DNA of 39,153 nucleotides from an uncultured Caryophanales bacterium (GTDB taxonomy: Bacteria; Bacillota_I; Bacilli_A; RF39; UBA660), in the NCBI GenBank assembly GCA_947648915.1, contig CANSPQ010000011.1, forward strand, positions 1 through 39,153. Direction: 5' to 3'. The position numbers and the translations under genes were made by a program. The notes under the pieces are model-generated. The model saw only the letters and a program-made list of their open reading frames with translations. It was not told the origin of the DNA and made no database searches. This document shows positions 1 through 7,552 of this stretch, in pieces (position 1 is the first letter of the stretch; every line of letters starts with the position of its first letter).

Positions 1-59
1 TGACATTATTTATATATTAATATTAACTACTTACACACTTTTCTTGACATACCCTCTTA

Positions 60-163
60 GCGGATTTTTAAGCGTTCTTAAATAAATATACAATACAGAG
101 ACAACGCTTAACATACAGAAGTTATCGTATCTCTTTTTTTATGATATGAAGTTTCCCTCATCT
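60..163 (-). ncRNA. Partial fourth copy of the putative type I antitoxin sRNA family
   Basis: Minus strand reads GTATACAGATGAGGGAAACTTCAT...GAGATACGATAACTTC...GTTAAGCGTTGTCTC, homologous to the sRNAs at 6772, 7132 and 29978. ATGAGG-GAAA-CTTCAT hairpin at 146-161. The 3' end and partner gene are uncertain because of the window edge. Confidence 0.55.
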
Positions 164-169
164 GTATAC

Positions 170-198
170 ATTGTAACATAAATAAGTAGAATGTGCAA
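170..198 (-). promoter_or_regulatory. SigA-type promoter of partial sRNA copy 4
   Basis: Minus strand TTGCAC (193-198), 17-bp spacer, TACAAT (170-175); same layout as the other copies. Confidence 0.6.
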
Positions 199-259
199 AT
201 TATGTTTGATATTTGATAGAAATAATTTTTTTATAATAAAATGAAAAAAAGCTTTCAAA

Positions 260-517
260 TTAAGCTTCTTTATTTTGTAATTGGGTTAAAGTTTTATTGA
301 TTTCTGTATTTTGAATGTTTTGAACTTGATACCAACCATGCTCTACCATTTTATTATAAACCTCATATTGCATTTTCAATATCTCATCTAATCCATTATA
401 TAAAGTATCATGAACCTTTTGATTACTTGCTTCCTGTGTACCATGCACATAAACTTCACAAGTTCCTTTTAAAAGAAGTAATACATTTTCCATTATAAGT
501 TTATCCTTCATTTGCAA
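260..517 (-). CDS. CotF-like spore coat protein
   Basis: 85 aa. 'HGTQEASNQKVHDTLYNGLDEILKMQYEVYNKMVEHGWYQVQNIQ' resembles the Coat F domain pattern (EASN...Q..vy..M...GWY). Confidence 0.6.
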   Translation of the reverse strand: MQMKDKLIMENVLLLLKGTCEVYVHGTQEASNQKVHDTLYNGLDEILKMQYEVYNKMVEHGWYQVQNIQNTEINKTLTQLQNKEA

Positions 518-695
518 TATCCTCCATCACTTTTAATAATTCTTCCCCTTGCTTTTTTTGTCTAGCTGCAAGTTGATTTAAAAATTGCTGTAATTCAGAA
601 TTTTCTATCGCATTACTAAAATTTGTAAATGTTGTTTCTAAATTTTGGCAATGACCAATGGCGTCTTCCATATAGAGTAATTCTTTTTGTGTCAT
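501..695 (-). CDS. Small helical protein, possible spore coat partner
   Basis: 64 aa, overlaps the start of the downstream CotF-like gene; SD AGGAGG-like sequence upstream on the minus strand (ctttcctcctta). Confidence 0.5.
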   Translation of the reverse strand: MTQKELLYMEDAIGHCQNLETTFTNFSNAIENSELQQFLNQLAARQKKQGEELLKVMEDIANEG

Positions 696-825
696 TTTCT
701 TTCCTCCTTATCTTTAGTATTTCCAATAAGACAAGAATTAAACTATAAAAGTGAATTATCTGTGAGAGCATATTTTTTTCTAGACTTAAAAATAAAAAGG
801 AAAAAAGCATACTAAGGCGTGCTGT

Positions 826-852
826 ATGAAAGCAATTTTTGCTTTCTTTTTG
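826..852 (+). terminator. Intrinsic terminator candidate
   Basis: GAAAGCAA tt TTGCTTTC followed by TTTTTG. Confidence 0.5.
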
Positions 853-1013
853 TTCCATTTAGGAAAGCACACTTTTTCAAATTGGTGTATATTCATCTCA
901 TCTGTCATATGATATTAGAAAGGTGGGAATAATAATCATAGATAAATTTAACTAGTTAGTACATTATAATGTTAGATAAAAAAGCAGTAATAAGAAAGTA
1001 AGGAGGAATCATA

Positions 1014-1145
1014 GTGATAAGATTATTAGGAATTGGATTTATTTTTAGTATAATTGTAATCAATTATTGTGCTTGTAAAATATCTGGAGAAATATCGAAA
1101 GAGGAAGAAAGAAAAGATTTACATTCTAAAATGCAAAGATTGTAA
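1014..1145 (+). CDS. 43-aa single-TM small protein
   Basis: GTG start, strong SD AGGAGG at 1001-1006; VIRLLGIGFIFSIIVINYCACKISGEISKEEERKDLHSKMQRL. Below ORF-track length. Confidence 0.5.
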   Translation: MIRLLGIGFIFSIIVINYCACKISGEISKEEERKDLHSKMQRL

Positions 1146-1194
1146 CTTTGTGTTATAATGAACTCGTAGATAAGATGATTTATGAGGAGGCATT

Positions 1195-2484
1195 ATGAAA
1201 AAAATTATATTAGATGATATTACTTATAAAACAATTAAGAAAAAGAAAAAATGTATTTATGCATCTTATGAAAATATTACAGAAGGGATTCATTCTGAGG
1301 ATCAAGTGATAGTTGCTACAGATGCAAAGGAAAAAAAGGTAAAAGTTTTAAATATCTATCAAGCAGAGAATTTAGAAAAATTAAAAAGTAAATTAAAGAA
1401 AAAAGCAAAATATATTTATCCTAAAGATATAGAAGAAAAAAATGAAGATATTTATGCAGTGGAATTTAAAAGTAGTTTTAAGATTATCCGAAAATTATTA
1501 TTGATATTATTACTAGCCGTTCTATTATTTTTAGGAATTAATTGTATAAAAATTAAAATGAAAGAAGCCCAAACAAACCGTGCATTAAAAGAAATCAATC
1601 AAGTAAAAACAAATGAAATATCTTATGTATTTATTGAAATCAATCCTAAAATAGTAATTGAATTCAAAGGAAATAAAGCAGTCAATTATGCTTGTTTGAA
1701 TGAAGATTGTATAACTGTTTTTGACAATATGGAACTAGTAGATAAAGAATTAGAACAGGTGGTAGATACGTTATATCAAAAAGCGAAAGATAAAGGAATT
1801 GATGTAACAAAAGGTGTAAATGTATCTGCTATCAATGAAAAAATAAAAGAAAAGGTAAAGAATATAGAATATGTAACATATACCAAAATCGAAAGAGAAG
1901 AAGAACAAAAGCTGATAAATGAAGTCATAAATCATAAAGAAATTATCAATTCCAGTCATAAAAAAAGTTATAATGAAGAACTATTAGAAGCATATCAAAA
2001 AGATAAAGACTATGGGAAAACATACACATGTAACATCAATTATGATGAATTGTCTTGTTATATTACAGATCAATTTTATGATAAATTAGGAAAAGATTAT
2101 AATTCCCTTAGTGACGTATTATTGCAGATTGATGAGATAGTCAATTTGATGTCAGTTTTCGATAAATTTGGAATCAAATATACAACAACAGGCGTAGAGG
2201 GTGCTGAGTTAATTGGATTGGATAAACTTGTTTTAGATAAAATTTATTTGAATGGAGAGTATCGTTCATGGGGGAATGGTAGTATTAGTAGTAATACCAT
2301 CAGTATGGATGGTGGAAGTAGTAATGATTATGTGCGCTCTTATAAGGCATCTATTCGTTTAGATTCTTATGACTTAGGAGAAGCTGGTATGTATGGAACT
2401 GGCTATCATGTTCTTCCACTCAATAAATTAAACTTAGTAGATTCTAGTTACAGTGAATCAGATGTTATTATATTATATCCTTAA
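1195..2484 (+). CDS. RsgI-like anti-sigma factor family membrane protein
   Basis: N-terminal ~95 aa cytoplasmic domain, one TM (KLLLILLLAVLLFLGINCI), then 'SYVFIEINPKIVIEF...NEDCITVFDNMELVDKELEQVVDTLYQKAKDKGI', resembling the RsgI extracellular 'INPSIEL' domain. Confidence 0.65.
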   Translation: MKKIILDDITYKTIKKKKKCIYASYENITEGIHSEDQVIVATDAKEKKVKVLNIYQAENLEKLKSKLKKKAKYIYPKDIEEKNEDIYAVEFKSSFKIIRKLLLILLLAVLLFLGINCIKIKMKEAQTNRALKEINQVKTNEISYVFIEINPKIVIEFKGNKAVNYACLNEDCITVFDNMELVDKELEQVVDTLYQKAKDKGIDVTKGVNVSAINEKIKEKVKNIEYVTYTKIEREEEQKLINEVINHKEIINSSHKKSYNEELLEAYQKDKDYGKTYTCNINYDELSCYITDQFYDKLGKDYNSLSDVLLQIDEIVNLMSVFDKFGIKYTTTGVEGAELIGLDKLVLDKIYLNGEYRSWGNGSISSNTISMDGGSSNDYVRSYKASIRLDSYDLGEAGMYGTGYHVLPLNKLNLVDSSYSESDVIILYP

Positions 2485-2532
2485 GAGAATACAATATGTT
2501 ATAAAATAATTGAATTATTTCTATTTGAGAAA

Positions 2533-2563
2533 AGGATGAAACGAAAATCCTTTTTTTGTTTTA
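2533..2563 (+). terminator. Intrinsic terminator
   Basis: AAAGGAT gaaacgaa ATCCTTTTTTT. Confidence 0.7.
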
Positions 2564-2702
2564 CTGATATTCTATTTTTGTATCCATATTTACTGCAATA
2601 TATGAAATTTATTATTTGTATTCTTTCTCAAATTGGCGTATACTGAATACATGAACTGTAATCATTTACGAGTGCAAGTAATAGAGTTAAGAGGAGGTAA
2701 AA

Positions 2703-3410
2703 ATGAAAAATTTGTACAAATTAGACCATATTTATAAAACTTATAAAAATTATGATACGGATTATCATGCATTAGAAGATGTGAGTTTGGAACTATCAGA
2801 AGGAGAGATTATTGTTGTACTAGGTCCAAGTGGAAGTGGAAAATCTACTATGTTAAATTTACTTTCAGGTATTGATTCTCCAAGTAAAGGACATATTCTA
2901 TTTGAAGATATTCGTGTTGACCAAATGAAAGCAACAGAGTTGACGGAATATCGTGCAAATAACTTAGGATTTATTTTTCAAAGTTATAATTTAATTCCAA
3001 GTTTGACAGTCAAGGAAAATATAGAACTTGGCAAAGAACTTTCAACAGCTCCTTTATCTGTCAAGGACCTCATCCAACAAGTTGGGCTAGAAAGCCATGC
3101 AAGCAAATATCCATACCAGTTATCAGGTGGGCAAATGCAAAGAGTCGCAATTGCTAGAGCTTTGGTGAAAAATCCCAAAGTATTATTCTGTGATGAACCA
3201 ACAGGTGCACTCGATGAAGAAACCGGTAAAAAGGTACTAGAACTTTTACAAGATATGAATGATAAATACCATACCACGATGATTATTGTAACGCATAATC
3301 CGAGTATTGCCGATATGGCGCATACTGTCATTCGAATGAATAGTGGTAAAATAGTGGAGATAAAACACAATAAAACCATAAAAAAAGCCAGTGAATTGAG
3401 GTGGGCTTAA
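2703..3410 (+). CDS. ABC transporter ATP-binding protein (MacB/LolD-like)
   Basis: Walker A GPSGSGKST, signature LSGGQMQR, Walker B VLFCDEPTGALDE. Confidence 0.93.
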   Translation: MKNLYKLDHIYKTYKNYDTDYHALEDVSLELSEGEIIVVLGPSGSGKSTMLNLLSGIDSPSKGHILFEDIRVDQMKATELTEYRANNLGFIFQSYNLIPSLTVKENIELGKELSTAPLSVKDLIQQVGLESHASKYPYQLSGGQMQRVAIARALVKNPKVLFCDEPTGALDEETGKKVLELLQDMNDKYHTTMIIVTHNPSIADMAHTVIRMNSGKIVEIKHNKTIKKASELRWA

Positions 3411-5978
3411 ATGAAATTATTATTACTGAATGCTATCAAAGGACTTCGTAAAAAGAAAATCCAAATGGCAGGGATTATCTTTATGGTCATGCTTTCGATG
3501 GCAGTTTATGTGGGAATGAATTCTGCAATTGATCGTTTAGAAACACGATATTATTCTTATTTAGAAGAACAAAATGTCGAAGATTTGAGCATTGGTGTTG
3601 CGGTAGACTATAGCAAAGACGTGAGTCTATCCGATTTGGATTATTTTTTAGAGCACCAATTTCAAAACGTAACGGAAGAAGAACATGCTCTTTTAGAACA
3701 GTATCGTCTTTATTTAGAAAATCCCGTTTATGATGTTAAAATGCTTTATACCATACAAAGTTTGTTTGAAAAATATGAAGCAGACATTGATTTAAAGACA
3801 AGAATTTTGGATTCTTTAAAAGAAGAGTACCAATTTGTATACGAGTTTGAACGTTCGAAAACCGTTTCTGATGATAAGAAATTAATTAAGTTCTTACCTT
3901 ATGAAGAAAACAATCAAATCAATCAATTGTATTTAGTGGAAGGAGCGTTTCCAAAAGGTGAAAATGAAATTGCAATCTTATCAGGATATGCCAAAAAGAA
4001 CCATTTGAAAATAGGGGATACTTATACTGTTTTAGGTGAAAATTATACCATTGTTGGTTTTGCTTATGCACCGGATTATATCTATCCTTTAATTTCCTTC
4101 AGTATGCCTATATTTGATGAAACCAATAACAATATTGCGATTGTAAGTGAAACTGCTTATCAGAAAGTAGTAGGGGTAAAGGATAACAGTATTGCGCTTG
4201 ATTATCAATTTCCAACCAATCGTAAATTTGAAATCACAGTATCTGTAGGAACTGAGGAAACAGAAAATAACTCTCCTTTTGCAGATGATCCTGTTATGAG
4301 AATTTTAGATGAGGATAAAGTTGTAATGGATATCAATACCATTACTCGCTTGGGTAGAATTTCTGCATTACAAATGGAATTCGCATCCAATCGTTTATTT
4401 GCAGAATGTTTCTTATATTTATTACTTACCATATCTGTGTTAATTATTGTTATTATTACCAAAAAAAGAATTGATGATGAACGTTTACAAATTGGGGTAT
4501 TAAAATCACTTGGTTACAACCGTTTTAGTATTGCGGCTAGTTATTTGGTATATCCAATTGTGGGATCTCTTGTTGGAGGTATACTAGGATATATAATCGG
4601 TATTATCGCCCATTACCCAATTGCGAATGTCTTACTCAGTTTTTACACAGTTCCACTAGAAAACTATCAATTAGACTTGAGTTATCTTTCAAAAGCTATT
4701 TTTACACCAATGATTAGTTTGTCATTATTAAGCTATTTAATTGCCTTATTTATGCTACGGAAAAAACCACTTGCTTTATTAAAAGAGGGTAGTAATTTAA
4801 AGGTAAATTTATTCAGCCGTATCGTAAATAAAATCAATTCGCTCTTTCCATTTCATTATCGTTTCAAATATTCACTTGCTTTCCGTAGTTTGGGAAAACT
4901 ACTGATTGTTACCATTACTTCTTTCTGTACAGGATTACTGATTGTACTTGTACTAATTGGTTCTAATTTATTTAACCATATGATTGAAGAAAGTTTTGCG
5001 GGTATTGATTACCGATATTTGGTTATGTTAGGACAATTTGATTATAAAGATGCGAATGAATATGAAGAAGCAGACTATGTTTTATCAGTCAGTGTTCCTT
5101 TAAAAGAAATTAAGGATAAAAATGGAAATATAAAACCAATCGAAAAAGAGGATGAGGAAATTCAATTCGCGTTAACAGGATTAGATACAACCGCACAATA
5201 TGTTCGTATTTTGGATAAGGAAGAGCATAATTTAATTGACCGTTTAGATGATGATGAAGCAATTATTGTCAATGAAAATGCCAAAGAATTATACAACTTA
5301 GAAGTAGGAGACCAATTACATTTTGTTTACGAAACCATTGATATGACCTATACAGTTGTTGGATTTAGTTCGGAATTTATGGGTCGTAGCGGTTATATCA
5401 ATAGAGAAGCGATGAGTACGGATTTAGGATTAGGAAATAATGCTTATACAACCATTTATTCCAACCAAGAAAAGTATGAATCTTACAAAAATTTAGATGC
5501 GGAAGAGGCAACTAAAATTGCTTATATTCTCAATATGAATGATATGAGAGAAAATATTGAAAAACAAATGGATCGTTTCAATGGAAGTATCTATATTGTA
5601 ATTGCCTTTGCATCCATTATGGTACTTGTAATTATTTCTGTCATTGCCAATATTGTGGTAGAAGAAAATAAGAAGACGATATCTTTATTAAAAGTAATGG
5701 GATATAAAAATCGTAAAATTAGTAGTATGGTTTTAAATATATATACACCATTTATCATTGTTGCTTATTTATTATCGATTCCTGCAATGATTGGAATTTT
5801 AAAAGCAATTGTAAATGCAATTGTTGGAGATATTGAAATTACAATTCCAATTACCATTTCACCAATAATGGCAGGTATAGGACTTGTAGGATTACTCGTT
5901 GCCTACTATATTGCGATTGGATTATCGAAACGTGTTTTAAATAAAGTACCACTTGCGGTGGCACTCAAGAGGGAGTAG
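3411..5978 (+). CDS. ABC transporter permease, two FtsX-type domains
   Basis: 855 aa with N-terminal TM, large extracellular regions and FtsX-like TM triplets (near residues 335-460 and 745-850). Confidence 0.9.
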   Translation: MKLLLLNAIKGLRKKKIQMAGIIFMVMLSMAVYVGMNSAIDRLETRYYSYLEEQNVEDLSIGVAVDYSKDVSLSDLDYFLEHQFQNVTEEEHALLEQYRLYLENPVYDVKMLYTIQSLFEKYEADIDLKTRILDSLKEEYQFVYEFERSKTVSDDKKLIKFLPYEENNQINQLYLVEGAFPKGENEIAILSGYAKKNHLKIGDTYTVLGENYTIVGFAYAPDYIYPLISFSMPIFDETNNNIAIVSETAYQKVVGVKDNSIALDYQFPTNRKFEITVSVGTEETENNSPFADDPVMRILDEDKVVMDINTITRLGRISALQMEFASNRLFAECFLYLLLTISVLIIVIITKKRIDDERLQIGVLKSLGYNRFSIAASYLVYPIVGSLVGGILGYIIGIIAHYPIANVLLSFYTVPLENYQLDLSYLSKAIFTPMISLSLLSYLIALFMLRKKPLALLKEGSNLKVNLFSRIVNKINSLFPFHYRFKYSLAFRSLGKLLIVTITSFCTGLLIVLVLIGSNLFNHMIEESFAGIDYRYLVMLGQFDYKDANEYEEADYVLSVSVPLKEIKDKNGNIKPIEKEDEEIQFALTGLDTTAQYVRILDKEEHNLIDRLDDDEAIIVNENAKELYNLEVGDQLHFVYETIDMTYTVVGFSSEFMGRSGYINREAMSTDLGLGNNAYTTIYSNQEKYESYKNLDAEEATKIAYILNMNDMRENIEKQMDRFNGSIYIVIAFASIMVLVIISVIANIVVEENKKTISLLKVMGYKNRKISSMVLNIYTPFIIVAYLLSIPAMIGILKAIVNAIVGDIEITIPITISPIMAGIGLVGLLVAYYIAIGLSKRVLNKVPLAVALKRE

Positions 5979-5982
5979 GACT

Positions 5983-6690
5983 ATGGAAAATTTAATTGAA
6001 ATTCAAAATGTTTATAAAACGTATCAACTTGGAAAAGTAGGTAGTCAAGCATTAAATGATGTATCCTTATCCGTTCGTAAAGGAGAAATCGTTGTTATTT
6101 TAGGTCCAAGTGGAAGTGGAAAGACAACACTACTCAATGTCGTTTCTGGTTTGGATAAAATTAGTAAGGGAAAAATCCTTTATCAAGGAAAAAATATTGC
6201 CAAGTATCGAGATTACAAAATGACACGTTTTCGTAAGAAAAATTTAGGTTTTATTTTTCAAACATACAACTTATTGGAACATTTGAATGTATATGAAAAT
6301 GTATTGGTGGGTGCATCTTTAGGTAAAGCAAAAGTGGACATTGATTCTATTATTGATACCGTAGGACTTAAAAAACACAGGAAAAAATATATGTATCAGT
6401 TATCTGGTGGAGAACAACAACGTGTATCGATCGCAAGAGCGCTTGCCAAAAATCCAAGTGTGATGTTCTGTGATGAACCAACAGGAGCACTCGATGAAAA
6501 AACAGGTAAGGTGGTTTTGCAATCATTAGTAGAAGCAAATGAAAAATTAGGGACAACTATGATTATCGTAACCCATAATCCAGGTATTGCTTTGATTGGA
6601 GACCGTACAGTTCGTATGAATAGTGGGAAGATTATGGAAATCAAGGAAAATGAAAAGCGCATGAATCCGGTAGAGATTCCATGGGGATAA
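5983..6690 (+). CDS. Second ABC transporter ATP-binding protein (MacB/LolD-like)
   Basis: Walker A GPSGSGKTT, LSGGEQQR, VMFCDEPTGALDE. The track start (5953) overlaps the permease; ATGGAAAATTTAATT at 5983 is more likely. Confidence 0.92.
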   Translation: MENLIEIQNVYKTYQLGKVGSQALNDVSLSVRKGEIVVILGPSGSGKTTLLNVVSGLDKISKGKILYQGKNIAKYRDYKMTRFRKKNLGFIFQTYNLLEHLNVYENVLVGASLGKAKVDIDSIIDTVGLKKHRKKYMYQLSGGEQQRVSIARALAKNPSVMFCDEPTGALDEKTGKVVLQSLVEANEKLGTTMIIVTHNPGIALIGDRTVRMNSGKIMEIKENEKRMNPVEIPWG

Positions 6691-6736
6691 CTTAACCATT
6701 AGCAGGCGAAAACAAATTATTTTAAATGAAATAGTT

Positions 6737-6765
6737 TTGCTTTCATAAGATTGTTATGATACAAT
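6737..6765 (+). promoter_or_regulatory. Promoter of sRNA copy 1
   Basis: TTGCTT-17 bp-TACAAT. Confidence 0.7.
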
Positions 6766-6771
6766 GTATAC

Positions 6772-6893
6772 AGATGAAGGAAACTTCATAAAATAAAAAA
6801 GGAATATATTTGATTTTGGAGAGTCAAATGCATTCCTCATAGGGTTTGGCATCTAACGAATCACTGATGTGATAAGCAGATGCCTTTTGTTTA
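6772..6893 (+). ncRNA. Putative type I antitoxin sRNA, copy 1
   Basis: Promoter immediately upstream; 5' hairpin ATGAAG-GAAA-CTTCAT (6774-6789); second hairpin GGAATATATTTGA...TCAAATGCATTCC; terminator GGCATCT...AGATGCC-TTTT (6848-6888). Near-identical to copy 2. Confidence 0.75.
6848..6888. terminator. Apparently bidirectional terminator shared by sRNA copy 1 (+) and toxin mRNA 1 (-)
   Basis: GGCATCTaacgaATCACtgaTGTGATaagcAGATGCCTTTT. The minus strand reads through the same inverted repeat directly after the toxin stop codon; the minus-strand T-run is weak. Confidence 0.65.
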
Positions 6894-6968
6894 TTTAAAC
6901 AATAAAATGAATATTGTTAAAAATAACAGGGTGATTATAAAGTACAAACATTTTTCATTTTGTTTCAT
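6891..6968 (-). CDS. 25-aa hydrophobic peptide, putative type I toxin, copy 1 (MKQNEKCLYFIITLLFLTIFILLFK)
   Basis: SD GAAAGG upstream of ATG on the minus strand; one TM segment; N-terminal 17 residues identical to copy 2; convergent with the sRNA. Confidence 0.72.
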   Translation of the reverse strand: MKQNEKCLYFIITLLFLTIFILLFK

Positions 6969-7038
6969 AAACACCACCACCTTTCAACAACTGAAAGAGA
7001 AAAGCATCTGACATAAATCAAATATATCCTGTGTATAA

Positions 7039-7067
7039 TTGTACCACTCGTATATTAAATTGTAAAT
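7039..7067 (-). promoter_or_regulatory. Promoter of toxin mRNA copy 1
   Basis: Minus strand TTTACA (7062-7067)-17 bp-TACAAT (7039-7044). Confidence 0.65.
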
Positions 7068-7096
7068 ATAAAAATAGATTGTTTGTCTATAATCAT

Positions 7097-7125
7097 TTGA
7101 CAGGATTTCCATCTTATGTTATTAT
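7097..7125 (+). promoter_or_regulatory. Promoter of sRNA copy 2
   Basis: TTGACA-17 bp-TATTAT; exactly 360 bp downstream of the copy 1 promoter. Confidence 0.75.
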
Positions 7126-7131
7126 GTATAC

Positions 7132-7256
7132 AGATGAAGGAAACTTCATAAAATAAAAAAGGAATATATTTGATTGTTGCAAGTCAAATGCATTTCCTTA
7201 TTTGGAACTGGCATCTAACGAATCACTGATGTGATAAGCAGATGCCTTTTATTATT
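7132..7256 (+). ncRNA. Putative type I antitoxin sRNA, copy 2
   Basis: Same hairpin order as copy 1; the first ~48 nt (GTATACAGATGAAGGAAACTTCATAAAATAAAAAAGGAATATATTTGATT) are identical; terminator GGCATCT (7210)...AGATGCCTTTT. Confidence 0.75.
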
Positions 7257-7341
7257 TAAAGAAAATAATTGCTAGTAAAGCAAATATTACTAGAAATAAT
7301 AGCGTAATTATGAAATACAAACATTTTTCATTTTGTTTCAT
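7252..7341 (-). CDS. 29-aa hydrophobic peptide, putative type I toxin, copy 2 (MKQNEKCLYFIITLLFLVIFALLAIIFFK)
   Basis: SD GAAAGG; one TM segment; paralogue of copy 1; stop codon abuts the shared terminator. Confidence 0.72.
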   Translation of the reverse strand: MKQNEKCLYFIITLLFLVIFALLAIIFFK

Positions 7342-7410
7342 AAACACCACAACCTTTCAATTATTGAAAGGGAAAAGCATCTGACATAAATCAAATATAT
7401 CCTATATAAA

Positions 7411-7439
7411 ATTGTATTATTCGTATATAAAAATGTAAA
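7411..7439 (-). promoter_or_regulatory. Promoter of toxin mRNA copy 2
   Basis: Minus strand TTTACA (7434-7439)-17 bp-TACAAT (7411-7416). Confidence 0.65.
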
Positions 7440-7552
7440 TAATTTTCCGTCATATTCTATTATTTAAAATTTAAAACTAAAATGAATTTATTGTGAATAA
7501 GCTTGGTTTGGCTAAGATTACATGGTATAATAATGAAAATGAGGTATGTAGA

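Noticed and set aside
616-858. Minus-strand 80-aa ORF
   Set aside because: Overlaps the small coat-operon ORF in another frame and a terminator hairpin; no coding support.
2984-3379. Minus-strand 131-aa ORF inside the ABC ATPase gene
   Set aside because: Fully antisense to a confidently coding gene with no SD or motif; chance ORF. Same reasoning for most minus-strand ORFs in the track (e.g. 6396-6662, 7518-7916, 13679-13888, 35098-35490).
6848-6890. Riboswitch interpretation of the GGCATCT...AGATGCC hairpins
   Set aside because: They end short RNAs driven by their own promoters and there is no downstream sense-strand gene controlled; convergent micro-ORF explains them better.
6700-7450. Transposon/MITE interpretation of the 360-bp tandem repeat
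   Set aside because: No terminal inverted repeats or target-site duplications; the conserved parts correspond to promoter, RNA hairpins, micro-ORF and terminator rather than element ends.
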